DNA from: Metellina segmentata
Lineage: Eukaryota > Arthropoda > Arachnida > Araneae > Tetragnathidae
Direction of reading: 5' to 3'
NCBI GenBank assembly: GCA_947359465.1
Contig: OX375872.1
Span: 15,597,018 to 15,661,017, forward strand
DNA length: 64,000 bases
Positions within the stretch are counted from its first letter, which is position 1, and each line of letters begins with the position of its first letter. Of this stretch, positions 46,660-58,874 are shown piece by piece. A program made the translations under genes and the position numbers. Below the pieces are notes generated by a model. The model was not told where the DNA came from, made no database searches, and saw nothing but the letters and a program-made list of their open reading frames with translations.

Positions 46660-47880
46660 AGTGGTCTCAACTGCATTGGTTTATTAATTATCCATTAGTT
46701 TATCACATTGATGCGAGTTATTCTTTAAAATCCAGAAAACTAGAAAACTTTGCCTTTCTTTCAGTTTTGACAGTTGCATTGGCTTATTAACGCACATAAT
46801 CAGCAATGTAAATTTGAGTGTTTAAAATTCGGTAAACTAGACTGTAAAGTCAGTCTTTCTTTCAATTTTCATAATTGGATTGGTTTATCAACGCAGGTAG
46901 TCAATGATGCAAACTAAGTCTTTAAAATCCAATAAACTAGAAATAGTAGGGCAGGTTTTATTTCAGTGTTTAATTATTTTGGTTTACCAACACAGATAAC
47001 TAATGATCAAATAAGAGTTGGAAAAAATCTCATAAACTAGAAAATTTAGAGGCAGTCTTTCTCTTCGTTCTAACAATTTTACTGGTTTGGCAATGCAGAT
47101 AATCAATAATATAAATTATTCTTTAAAATCGAAGAAACTCGAAAACGTAAGGGCCGGTTTTCTTTTAGTTTTTTAAACTGTTTTGGTTTATTAATCAGAT
47201 AGCTAAAGATACAAAAGAGAGTTTAAAAAATCTGGTAAACTAGAAAATTTAGGGGAAGATTTTTACTATCATATTATTTTATTGGTTTATTAATGCAGAT
47301 AGTCAATGAAGCTAGTCTTCAAATTTCAGAAAATGAGACTGAAATAAAATTTTCCTCCACACTTCCTTTTAAAACTTTTAGTTATGCATCAGTTTTATTG
47401 TTGTATCTTTCGCTATCCACAGCTTGTCCACTCTTGAACCTTGCATCATAAAACCACAATATCCAATTCAATCCAGAAAACGAGACGATTTAAGATTAGA
47501 CGATTTAGACACTTTCAATTTTAATTACTGAATTGGTTTATCGATGCATATGCGATAAAAATAAGAGTCTAAAATTTGGAAAACTAGAAACTTTGAAAGC
47601 AGGTTTTCTTTTAGTTTTTAGATGTTTCGTTTATCAATGCAGATAATTAATAATATAAATAATAGTATTTAAAATGCTTTAAACTAAAACTTGAAGACCG
47701 TTTTGGTTCTTATAATTCTATTGGTTCAACAACATAGAGAAAATAATGATGTTGAGTGAGTCTTTAAAACCCTCTAAACTAGAAAATTTAGTCTTCCATT
47801 TTTTTTTTTTTTGCAATTGCATTGGTTTATCAACCACATAATCAATGATTATCTAACATTATAGATAGACAAACTATAAT
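46660..47880. repeat. Degenerate satellite, about 100 bp period
   Basis: About eleven units share GCATTGGTTTATCAATGCAG, ATAATCAATGATG, TTTAAAATCCAGAAAACTAG and a TTTAGGG-type block before TTTCTTTCAGTTTT. The ATTGGTTTAT core lies near 46672, 46772, 46872, 46978, 47080, 47180, 47280, 47532, 47628, 47719 and 47818. The spacing breaks at about 47300-47530. Confidence 0.8.
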
Positions 47881-49550
47881 AAAAAAAGAATAACTTTTAT
47901 CGTATAAAAAATATAGAGAAAACACACGATGGTACATAATTTAAAGTATTTCATAAAAAAAAGCAGAAATTTGAGAGAATATTCAAAAAAAGAATTCAAA
48001 TCATTTTTCGTACCTCAAAATATTTACATCACAGTCATTTTTCATCAAAACTTCATTAATTATTAACCTCGGAAACAGTATCTTGTTTCGTTTATAAATA
48101 ATTTATTTCTGTTATCTAGGTCTTGACTTTCCCGTGTCTGTATTGAGATAATTTATGGATTTTAGCGAAGAAATTTGCATACCCACACCTTTTGCCTCCT
48201 TTTTCTCTGGAAAAGTAATTTATTAAAACTTTTACTTTGAAATGCAAACTTTACTTCTACCGTCTCTCTTCGATTAAGTTTTATCACCTCCACATTGACA
48301 CAGGCTCTACTCTCGCGTATCTTATATTTAAAGAGAATGCTGAAGTGTGTTTGCAGATGGTGTCTTTTTTATTCTTTTACCATTCATGATATTCTTTTGG
48401 CCGCGAATACCTCTTTAAAATCAGACCACTACGAAAAGCCGAGCGTTAAGAAAAAATAGTAATCGAGGTCGGTCTAATAATTCCTACGTTGTCAGCGCGA
48501 ACTAAACCAACTTAGTGTATGTTATTCGATAGCTGAGGGGACCCAAGACTTCTTAGTGACCTTGAATTTTTGCACCGCGATAAGCGGAGGTGCGGGGACT
48601 GCACCGAGAGACGTTCAAATCAGTATAACTGGGGACTATTTATTTGATTGTTCTTATCCATACATCGTTCTTATCCGTACTTACGAATAAAGTAGAGCTA
48701 AAAACCTGTAAATACTGGAATTGAGTTTTTGTCGGTAATCTGCAAACCTTATAACCGACTCTTCTGCATTCAAACTCCAGTGAAAAAGTTCCTCTTTTCA
48801 AAAAATATATATAAGATATCCAGTAATAGAATTTCTATATTCGTCGATTGAAATATGAATATAATAGCGCCGATAAACCGAAAATCACCGCAATCGTCTA
48901 CATCCTGCATTTTCAAATCATTCCGCATTATTTACTTCTTCGGATTACGGATCTCAAGGTCAATATTTCTTCTGGTGATTTAGTCTCGAGATATATCAGC
49001 GTCTAGAATTCCTCGAAAAAGGAAATTGCATGAGAAATGAAATACTCTCCCGAAATCCATAAATAATCCATTTGAAAGTAGCTCTACAAAATCAATATTC
49101 ATTTAGTGAAATGGATTGGAGAAGATTTTTTTTATTCGTTAGTAATTGAATGAATGGTCGATTACGTTCGAGTTGAGCATATTGCGTGCTCCAGAGATAG
49201 AGTTTCATGAGCAGCAGCATGCATGGTGTCGTGTTGGATTTATTCGATTATCTTAAGAAAAATTATGTCAAAAGTTAATGAATGGCTTTGTTTGAAATCA
49301 CCGGACTTCAAGCGGTATCGTAGGTGGATGTTATCGGAGCTATTAATCGTTGGAGCATGATACAAATAGTTATTTGTTCAGGTTTGCCTCGATAAAAAAT
49401 TATGTTGGAATAGATGTTCATTTGCGATAACTTCTCAACGTCGGTCTGAGTAGTTACAAAAGTGTACATAATAAATTTTCGGAAGTCTACAAGATAAGCA
49501 ATGGCATAATGAAACTAGAATATTCCGAGGGCTGCAACAATTTCATTCTG
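47881..49550. other. No gene seen
   Basis: No gene, element or repeat recognised. Confidence 0.5.
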
Positions 49551-49554
49551 AGCT

Positions 49555-50760
49555 CTAGTATCAGAATAAACAACGGGCCCCAATAATGAGATAAAAAGCA
49601 GGCCAAGTGCTTGAATAGAAAGCAGGGCTCAATACAGGATAGACCATCGACCCTAGTACGAAGATAGATAGTTGACCCTAGTACAAAATAGAGATGTACT
49701 CCTCTCTATTGAGTCTCGATGCCAGGATAGACAACAGGTTCCAGTATCAGGATGGAGAGCGGGCCCCAGTCCCAGCATACAGAGTGGACCAAGAGCAGGA
49801 TAAATAGAGGGCCTAGTACTAGGACAGATAGCGGGATACAGAACAAGATAGAGAGCGAATGTCACCGGGATAGACAGTTGTCCACCTTGTCAGGATATAC
49901 ATTGCACCCTATACAGGATATACATTGTACCCTATACAGGATAGACCACAGTGTCAGGATATAAATTGGACCCCCTACAGCATGAACTATCGGTCCCAGT
50001 ACTAGAATAGATAGCAAGACATTATAGGATAGAGAGTAAACGTCACTGGGATTGGCAGTTGGCCACCGTGTTAGGATATGCATTGTATCCCTTACAGGGT
50101 CGACCAGTGTCAGGATAGGCAGTTGGCCACCGTATCAAGATATGCATTGTTCCCCTTCAGGATATACCAGTGTCAGGCTGTACATTGAACGCTCTACAGG
50201 ATGCAACACATTATAAGGATGTACATTGCACCCACTACGTGTAAAAGATAGACATTGAAACCCTTTCAGGATATACAACCGGTACTAGCACTAGGACAGA
50301 TGGCGAAACATAGTACAGGATAGAGAACGAACGTACCGGGATAGACAGTTGTCCACCATGTTAGGTTATACATTGGGCCCCCTACAGACTACACTGTCAG
50401 GATATACATTGGACCAGGCATACAGGATAGACCACAGTATCAGGATGTACATTGGATTCCCTAAAGGATAGACCACAGGGACAGGATATATACTTTGGAC
50501 GCTGTACAGGATAGATAATCGGTCCCAGTACAACGATAGAAAATAGTCCATAATACTAGGATTGAGAGAACTCCAGTTGAGGAACACAGGACGAAAACCA
50601 GTACCAGGATAGACAGCAAACCTAATTCTAGGATATAGAGCTGGGCTCAGTAATAGATAGACATAGCACAGTGTCAATATAGATAGTGTGTCCCTAAAAG
50701 AATATACTGTGGGAATTAATTGATAGGACAGAGAAATGGACTCTAGTACCAAGATAATTT
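49555..50760. repeat. GC-richer minisatellite, about 22-30 bp unit
   Basis: Dozens of diverged units of the form CAGGATAGACAGTGGGCCCC and AGTAC. A related form reads CAGGATATACATTGGACCCC. Five frames of 70-128 codons on both strands are translations of the array (for example repeated YPG/YPD-like steps on the minus strand). Confidence 0.85.
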
Positions 50761-51174
50761 AATGGAGTGTCAGTTTTGCAAATGGTGATACAACCACCAG
50801 GAAGATTAAGATAAAGAATTCTCTTCCACCAAGACAATGCCAGCTTTCGCACAGTAAAATGGTTAACAGACTCGACTGGGAACTTCTACCCCTCATCTTC
50901 CATATTCCCAAAACTTTGCACCTTCGGGTTATCACATTTTCTTGACAATAGACAACCATTTTCATCAGTAATTCCAAATTCAGCAGAACGTCGAAATGGA
51001 CTTGAAGCACGCTGTTGATACCCGAGAGGAAAACTTTTTATTAAAAGAAAATCAAAACGTTGTTGGTTCGTTGTAGAATGAACCTTATATATCGTGCATG
51101 AGGAATATGGTCATGTGTGCATGTATATATTTATCCCGAGAGCACGTTCAAATCCAACCGTGATCTCTAGTTTA
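50761..51174. other. No gene seen
   Basis: An 83-codon minus frame at 50759-51010 has no recognisable domain. Confidence 0.5.
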
Positions 51175-51545
51175 AATAGTAAACCCCCATATATTCAAGT
51201 AGAACATCATTCGCAGTAATTTTTTTATAGCTAGTTTTATATTCATGCATGCACATTATTCTAGTTTCATACAGTGCTAAAGCGCAATAGCAGTCATGTA
51301 TTCAAGTACAACATATTTCATTAGCTATTTGCATTAGGAAACTATTTTCAAGTATGCATGTTCTGGTTTCCCACAGTAATATAACACAATTCAAGTAAAA
51401 GAACGTGATCCATAACAATTTTTAAAGAGCAAACTTTATGTTCATGCCTGCATATTCTAATTTCATCAAGTGATAAAGAATATTGCAGCCATACTTTCAA
51501 TTAAGATAGAACATATTTCTCAGTTTTCGAATGATATAAAATTTC
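51175..51545. repeat. Degenerate tandem array, about 115 bp period
   Basis: Units share TATTCAAGTAGAACATATTT, TTTATATTCATGCATGCA and TTCTAGTTTCATACAGTG. They start near 51192, 51300, 51390 and 51500. Confidence 0.55.
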
Positions 51546-52165
51546 AAGAAGCTAACAAGTTACTGTTTTTATTTTATGTAAAGGAAGATTTTAGTGTCTC
51601 ATATTTCTCATCATCTTAAGAGTGTCATTCTCTTTCATGAAAACGGTCGGTTCTTCTCGACAAACTAAACTATAAAAGTGCTGTAACAGTTTCGCAAGTA
51701 GTCTTTGAGCTGTTCCTCTTTAAGTCCGGATCCCGTTTCCAGCAATTTGAATCCCTTTTCACATTAGGCACATCGAAAAGGAAGGAAGTCGTTTAGCATC
51801 GGATGAAAGGATCACCGCGAGAGACATTTTACGCTGACGGGACAGATAGGCTCATTATTCGAGGACTTCTGATTTACATCGGTGGCGTTAAATTTAATCT
51901 CCAATCAGAAACAATGAGCTTTTACTAAACATGATAAGGCGGAGTTGAATTTTCATAAAATGTCGATTTTGAGTACCCGACTATGACCTATTCGACCTTC
52001 AGCACTACAAGGAATGAACTGGAGGCTTTTTGTGCGGAAGAATCCAGTGGTTGCTACTATCTATGGCCATCACCGATATCCAAGCGTTTACAAATCATGA
52101 TTCGACCCCGACTAACTATTGGCGGCACACAAGCGCTTTATACCAGATAGAAGGCCTATTTTAAG
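51546..52165. other. No gene seen
   Basis: Nothing recognised. Confidence 0.5.
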
Positions 52166-52169
52166 ATTT

Positions 52170-53400
52170 AAATAAGAAGAACTTTATCTTTTACAAATCT
52201 TATAACTTAGCAAAATGAGTAATACATAGTCCTCAAGGTGCATATCCGTGATTCTAATACACAGAAGGACATTAGTTTTTATAAGTCCTCTAATAAATAA
52301 AGACAATGTAGTACTACACAGGCGCACATCGCAAGAGTGAAATCTGCAAGCGTAAATCTTTTTTTTTATAAGTTCACTTAAAAAAGAGGCAATAGAGTAT
52401 TGCATAGCCTACGTGGCACATATAAGAGAGGCAAATTCACGGACGAACATTTGTTTTTATTAGTCCATTAATAGTATCGATAATATAGAATTGCATTTCC
52501 ACCAAGTTGCATATAGGATAGGGTTATCTGATAACAAACAATTGGTTTGATTAGTTCACTAATAAAAGAAGTGACAGAGTGTTACATAACCTACATGGTA
52601 TAAATCAGAGAGGAAAATCCGCAAAACGAACATTTGTTTTAATTAATACGTGGAAGTCCGCCTGCAATGTTAAGGTCAACATTTAATAGAAAGGGAATTT
52701 TTCCCAGTCTTTCTGGAATAGCTCAAGCTTGTTTACAACTGATACAAACAATATGTTATCGTAAACTTTCTTGCAGCAGCAAGCTATATCAAACGTTACC
52801 ACCAGGTAAAAAAACTAAAAGAAGGCATCCCCAAGTGTTATGCTTCTCTCGGATGTTATGAATCATCCGTGATCTACTACTTAGCTCCAGGTGCACAATC
52901 CAATAACAAGCCAAGTAGATTGTTGCGTGCTTGGGGTGTTACGGGGTTCGCTAATAATAGAGGCAATAGAGTATTACATACCCCTCAAGGAACTTTATAG
53001 ATGAGGGTGGACATTTGATTTGATTGGTCTACTAATAATAGAGGCGACAGAGTGTTGTGTAACCTACAATACTCTTTCAGAGAGGGAAAGCTGCAGACGA
53101 CTATTTGTTTTTAATTAGTCCTGTATAAAAGTAGATAAAACAGAGTATTACATAACCTACTTGGCGTATATCGAAGTAGGAAATCCACAGACGGACACTT
53201 GATTTCACTAGTCTACTAACAATAGAGGCGACACAGTATTACAGAGCCCACAAGGCTCATATTAAAGAGAGAAATCTGCAGATGGATATTTGTTTTGTTT
53301 AGTCCTCTAAAAATGGATGCAACAAAGTATTACATACCCTGTGTGGCGTATGTAAGAGAGGAAAATCCGCAGGCGGACATTTGTTTTGATTAGTACGTCG
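52170..53400. repeat. About 92 bp satellite in a higher-order arrangement
   Basis: Units share GGACATTTGTTTTGATTAGT, CTAATAATAGAGGCAACAGA, GTATTACATAACCTACATGG and AGAGAGGAAAATCCGCAGA. Cores lie near 52267, 52355, 52446, 52539, 52628, 53006, 53100, 53194, 53285 and 53377. A block of four or five units is followed by a distinct block of about 300 bp, and this pair occurs twice. Confidence 0.8.
52643..52950 (+). repeat. 300 bp block, copy 1 of the higher-order repeat
   Basis: Starts GGAAGTCCGCCTGCA and ends GCTTGGGGTGTTACGGGGTT. Shares TTAATAGAAAG, CCAAGTGTTATGCTTC, CATCCGTGATCTACT and CCAGGTGCACAAT with 53390-53661. A 64-codon frame is not conserved in copy 2. Confidence 0.8.
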
Positions 53401-53661
53401 ATATCCGCCTGCAGATTCAACATCAACATTTAATAGAAAGTCTAAACGTGTTTGCGAATGATCCAAACAATGTGTTAGCGTAAACTTTCTGGGAGCAGCA
53501 GGGTATTCCAGGCTTCCTCAACAAAACAAAAACAAGGCAGGCCCAAGTGGTATGCTTCCCTTGGACGTTATTATGAATCCTCCGTGATCTACTTAGCCCC
53601 AGGTGCACAATGCGATAACAAGTCACGTAGATTGTCGCGTGCTTGGGACGTTACGGGGTTC
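53390..53661 (+). repeat. 300 bp block, copy 2 of the higher-order repeat
   Basis: Diverged copy of 52643-52950, ending GCTTGGGACGTTACGGGGTT, offset about 711 bp at its right end. The frames found in each copy are on opposite strands, against a gene. Confidence 0.8.
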
Positions 53662-54021
53662 ATTTTGCGGCAAGAACTCGGCTGATTATGAGTCTGCCGA
53701 GAAGGTGGAAGAAAAGGTGGAGCTCTCTACCTGGCTTCAGCGAAACGGAACGCAGGATCCCTTGAGAATCATGAGAGGCTGAGATACGACCGGCTGAGAA
53801 CGTGACCACGAAAGAAAAATTCAGAAATCAGTGGAGGTTATTTTTATTTTCTCCTCGCAAGCAGAACTGAGGCAATAAAACAAGTCTCTCGATTGAAAAG
53901 GCTCGCAGTAAGTGGTTATATGTGATGGCGTAAAGGGAAAGCGCTTTACTGTGTACGCAAAGTAGTTTGGGATTGCGTTGCTTAATTGGAATGTGTGAAT
54001 CAAAACAAGGATTTTCGATCC
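53662..54021. other. No gene seen
   Basis: A 60-codon minus frame at 53821-54003 is not supported. Confidence 0.5.
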
Positions 54022-54257
54022 TTAAACATTTAGGAGTTGCGATATGTATGAGTAGTGTAGCGTTAATTTAGCCCACAACACACTAAATGACTGTGTTTCT
54101 AGTGAATCCCTCAATTCTTTAAACGGTTAGAAAGATTCTATACGTCCTATTCTTAGAAGATATTTCTTTGGAAAGATTCTACTGCCCATTTCCTTTCAAT
54201 AGAAACCTTGGGAAATATTATGTTGTTCTCATTTTCTTAGAATATAATTCCTTAGAG

Positions 54258-56976
54258 CAGTGATTCTCAACCTGGGGGGCGCGGGGGGGGGGGGGCGCTA
54301 GCACACTTGAGGGGGGAGCTAGAATATCCAAGAGAAAATATCATTACAAAAAATTTATTAACTGACTTAAAGGAAAGCACACATACACATAGAAAACAAA
54401 ATACATTTCGACATATTTAATAATTAACTTATTAAAAGAAAACAACTTCTAAATCAAAACATACCAAATTAAAAACAAATTTAATAATTATTAGTGACTT
54501 CCTTGGACTTGTCTTGCCGAGCAAAGTTTTTCAAAGGAAGGCTTAATATTAGAAATAGCCACTCTCAGTTCTGTTTCTATATTTAGCCGAGATCTATGTT
54601 TTGTCTTCAAAGAAGCCACAGCAGAAAATCCAGTTTCACAAAGGTAGGATGTTGAAAATGGTAATAGTATGCGAAATGGCCTTGTTTTTAGTGCAGAAAA
54701 ATATAATCCTCTACTCCTGACCAAAATTCAAATAGTGATTTATTACTAAATTGTCTTTTGGTTTCGCCACTTGTCGTGAAGTCTATGAATTTTTCTTCCT
54801 CATCAATTGAGAGTCTCTCGGGAGTCTTATGAAATGGATCCCTAACCCACTCGTAACTTGCTATCAGTTTGTCGTCATCAAGAAAATACTTTTTTAAATT
54901 CTTTGCCAGCATGGCTAAATGATTTTCAATGGTTACAAAAACAACTTTTACATGTTCTTCTTCAGCCTTGTAAATTTTAGTACAATCATTCACATTTGAA
55001 AACATTGTTAGGTTTTTTTTGCTTTAAATTGCTGCTCCACAATTCCAATTTTCTACAAAAAGCATTAACTTTATCACTCGTATCCAACATATGTATATTT
55101 GCTCCTTGGAGTTGAAGATTCAAGTTATTTAATTTCTCGAATACGTCGACCACACAAGTATCTCAATTTCATCACAAATAAACCACCGCGACAATTCTTG
55201 GCTTCCGGTCTGTTTTCTTCTTCCAAGAAAATAGCGATTTCTTCTTTTAATTCATAAACACGTTGCAAGAATTTCCCACGTGATAACCATCTTGCCTCGC
55301 AATAAAATGGTAAAGCTGAATGCATTGCACCCATGTCTTTACAAAGTGCGGAAAAGATTCTTGATTTCAGGGGTCTTATTTTGATATAATTTACTAATTT
55401 TACAACTGTAGTTAACACAATATTCAGATCAGGACTCATTTCTTTGGAAGCCAAAGCTTCTCTGTGGATCAATCAATGTGTCCAGACGCACTGAGGCGAT
55501 TTTTGTTTTACAAGTGCTTGTATACTTTGGATTCTTCCGAACATTGAACGAGAACCATCGGTGCATATTCCGACGCAATTTTTCCATTCTATGTTTGCCT
55601 CGTTCCTAAAATCATTTAAAATAGCAAACAATGCGAGCGCTGTTACTTTGAGCTCTATCGGTTTGCAGAAAAATAGTTCTTCTACTACTGACATATTATC
55701 ACAAAATCGAACATAGGCAATGAAATGAGCATCTTTATTATTATCTGTTGCTTCATCAAGCTGTATTGAAAACAATTTGTCACGCAACTTCGAGAAAATC
55801 TGACACTGTACATCTTCAGCTATATCACCAATTCGACGATCAGCAGTATCATTGGAAAGAGGTATGGACTGCAATTGTTTTGAAAATTTATCTCCAAACA
55901 TAGTTTCTACAATCTCAATTGCTGCTGGCAAAATAAGCTCTTCACCAACGGCGTGAGGTTTTTTACATCTGGCTATTTTATATAAACTTTGTAGGATGCA
56001 ATTAAAGCTTTTTTATTCACAGACAAAGTTTCTTTAAAAAAGTAATTTTCTTTTCATATTTTAATTTTAATTCGAAGAATTCTCTGGGTTTGTTGACGTA
56101 CTCACTATGAAGCGTTTCCAAATGTCGTTTAAGTTTATTAGGTTTCATGCTGTCTGCGGCCAACATTTTTGAGCAAATGATACACAGGGGCCTTTCTTCT
56201 TCATTTACTTCAGTACTGATAAACCCCAAATTTAAGTATTCTTGATAATATTTTCTTGATTTTATTTTCGGAACCACGCTCGTCTGTGTACTTGTTGATG
56301 CTTGACTATCGTCTAATGCTCGTTTCCGCCCGCTTAAAAAATTATCCATGGGGTCTGCATAAATCTGCTGCCGTGAATATTTAATATGGTGATTGCAATT
56401 AACACGAAAACATATATAACATACGATAAGTTTGATAGACTCGAATGAGAATTGAAACTTGGGTATCGAACATTTTCCTTCTTCTTATGAGAAACATTTG
56501 CTCTGCGCATGCTCGAGACGGCTTCCACAAACCATATTACTTATTTTTTCTCATTTCTTTAGTCATGCTTCTGTTTTATTTCTTTTATTATTCCAAAAAA
56601 AAGTATTCCCAGTTTCTAAATTTAGCTCACCCCGTCTAGGTTAACTTTCATTAACGAATTTTGTACTTTCATATTCTTTTAGCGTTATCTCCCTGTTTGG
56701 CTTTCATTTCAAATATAATATTTAAATTTTCCCCGCTTCCATTCGCTTCATCTGTTCACCGCCCGCTTGGCAAAATGCCAGATGTGGTTTCTCGCCAACG
56801 TTGGCTCGCTTTTACTCTTGTTTTGGAAATTAGTTGAAAATAATTTAAAAACAGAAATCAAAATACTCAATATATATTATTGTTGTATACATTTTATTGT
56901 ATGCGGGGGGGGGGGGGAGCGATGAAAATTATGATTGAAAACTGGGCCGCGAATAATGAACGGTTGAGAAACGCTG
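54258..56976 (-). mobile_element. hAT DNA transposon with BED-finger transposase, 2.7 kb
   Basis: The left end CAGTGATTCTCAACCTGGGG and the reverse complement of the right end (CAGCGTTTCTCAACCGTTC) are hAT-type termini. Flanking 8-mers CCTTAGAG (54250-54257) and TCTTAGAA (56977-56984) share the central CTTAGA. G-tracts lie just inside both ends (about 54276-54294 and 56904-56918). The transposase reads on the minus strand and is broken. Confidence 0.85.
54491..56349 (-). pseudogene. hAT transposase (ZBED/SCAND3-like), decayed
   Basis: The transposase would bind the element ends by its zinc finger and catalyse hAT cut-and-paste. Segments in order on the minus strand: an N-terminal part at 56349-56017 with a BED finger (CIICSKMLA...HLETLH); then KCKKPHAVGEELILPAA upstream of the 55931 frame; the RNase H-like region at 55931-55125 with LDEATD (first catalytic acid expected here) and GICTDGSRSM; a frame-shifted piece LNNLNLQLQGANIHMLDTSD; a 105-codon piece at 55005-54688; and the C-terminal hAT dimerisation region at 54724-54491 (TSYLCETGFSAVASLKTKHR). 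Breaks: a stop after KKLCL at 56017; TGA at 55475-55473, where relatives usually have cysteine in a THCxxHREAL motif; a frame change near 55150-55190; and another near 54700. The domestication-prone ZBED group is the closest family I recognise. Confidence 0.85.
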
Positions 56977-57952
56977 TCTTAGAATATAATTAATTAAAAA
57001 TATAGTGTTCATTTCCTTTTAATATAATCCAGTGAAAAGATTCTTTTACTCATTTCTTTAGAATGGAATTCTTTTAAAATATTATATTGTTTTTTCCTTG
57101 TAATATAAACCAATGAAAATAATTATATTACTCATTTCCTTGGAGTAGAATGGCATTGAAATGATCCGATTGTTCCTGTCCAAGAGATAGAATACTTGAA
57201 TAAAATATCTACTTTGAAAAAAAAACGTTCTATTACTCATTTCCTAAGATTATAATCAAATGAAAAGATTCAATTGCCCATTTCCTTACAATAAAATTCA
57301 TTGACTTATATTTCTCATTTCATTCTAATAGAATCATTTGGAAAGACTATTGATCATTTCCTTAGAGTAGAATCCTTTGGAAAGATTCTATGCGTCAAGG
57401 TGAGGCCAAAACATGTTAGAAGTCATACAAGGAAGATGAAAATTATGATGGAAAACTGGGCCGCGAATAATGAACGGTTGAGAAACGCTGCCTTAGAATA
57501 TAATTAATTAAAAATATAGTGTTCATTTCCTTTTAATATAATCCAGTGAAAAGATTCTTTTACTCATTTCTTTAGAATGGAATTCTTTTAAAATATTATA
57601 TTGTTTCTTTCCTTGTAATATAAACCAATGAAAAAAATTATATTACTCATTTCCTTGGAGTAGAATGGCATTGAAATGATCCGATTGTTCCTGTCCAAGA
57701 GATAGAATACTTGAATAAAATATCTACTTTGAAAAAAAAAACGTTCTATTACTCATTTCCTAAGATTATAATCAAATGAAAAGATTCAATTGCCCATTTC
57801 CTTACAATAAAATTCATTGACTTATATTTCTCATTTCATTCTAATAGAATCATTTGGAAAGACTATTGATCATTTCCTTAGAGTAGAATCCTTTGGAAAG
57901 ATTCTATGCGTCAAGGTGAGGCCAAAACATGTTAGAAGTCATACAAGGAAGA
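56921..57952 (+). repeat. 514 bp tandem duplication covering the hAT 3' end and family B
   Basis: Copy 1 starts at 56921 and copy 2 at 57435 (both GATGAAAATTATGAT). They are nearly identical through GTTAGAAGTCATACAAGGAA, differing by a few substitutions and short length changes in T and A runs. Copy 2 carries the last 56 bp of the hAT element including its terminus. A 68-codon frame at 57301-57507 spans the junction and is not a gene. Confidence 0.9.
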
Positions 57953-58001
57953 CGTCAGGTCGCAAAAGAGAATCATGCATGTGAACCCTTCAGAGAGTTA
58001 A

Positions 58002-58874
58002 AGAAAAATTAATTTCTGGAATGGAGGAAATTTTTGTTTCGATAAGCGATTTTTAATGTGTTCCAAGGCACACTGGTGTGTCTTATCAATGGTTAAACGG
58101 CTTAGATTGTGTAAGATATGTTTCAGTTAATCCTTTCAGTTGTGATAGCGTGTTCAAAAATACCATACAAATAATTTGTGTATTATTTTTTATTACAAGG
58201 TATAAATAAATGTTGAAAATAATTTAAAAGTCACTTTGGGGATAAATGTCTAGGAGCTACAAAATCTTTTTGTGAATTAATCAAAATTACAAATTTTTTT
58301 GGTGTACTGCAGAAATTTAATAAATAGCTCATGCTCCACGAGATTAAAAGGTTGAAAATCTCTAGTTTAGATACATATAAATGTTCTTTACGAAATTTCA
58401 TTCCAATTTTTAATAAAACTTTTAATGCTATTTGCTGAGTACGAGTTATTACGATTGGAATAATGCCTATCTACCAAAACCACCGCCGACACCAAGTCTA
58501 GGTGATGGCGGTCGCTATAGCAACAGGGCTCGGCCATTTTGAGAGGGGATGAATCTCAGGTTGTCTTTATTCAACTTTATGTTTCAAGAATGTCTGCGGT
58601 TGGAAAGTGGTAGTTTGCTAGTAAAGATATTTTCGGTGATTAGCAAAAATCCAAACAAATGTATTTCCAATGTGTACCAACTTAACTAACTTGAAATTAT
58701 TTTTCGAGCATTCCTGTGGTAAATAGGGTAACGTCTGTTTCTATAGCAACAGAATGGTACACACTTTTCATCTGCATTAATTCACCTGATAGACGTTTCG
58801 CACAAAGCAAGAATGTTTAACCCTTTCATGCTCGTATTTGTATTTACCAAAAGAAAAACAGAGCCAGAGTAGGT
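58002..58874. other. No gene seen
   Basis: Mostly AT-rich. A GC-richer part near 58480-58560 (CACCGCCGACACC, GGTGATGGCGGT and GCTCGGCCATTTTGAG) has no long frame. Confidence 0.45.

Larger units (their letters stand above)
54022..58001 (+). mobile_element. Family B element interrupted by a hAT transposon and a tandem duplication
   Basis: TTAA (54022-54025) and the family B left module (ATGTATGAGTAGTGTAGCG) open it. The 40 bp units start near 54130, are broken at 54258 by the hAT element, and resume at 56977. The right module ends TGTGAACCCTTCAGAGAG, then TTAA (57998-58001). The resumed part occurs twice because of a 514 bp tandem duplication. Confidence 0.75.

Noticed and set aside
49653..50752. 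Frames of 70-128 codons on both strands that look like a repeat protein
   Set aside because: Every one is a translation of the minisatellite and frames are not consistent along the array.
58480..58570. GC-richer patch as a promoter or 5' untranslated region
   Set aside because: No adjacent coding sequence or core promoter motif could be identified.
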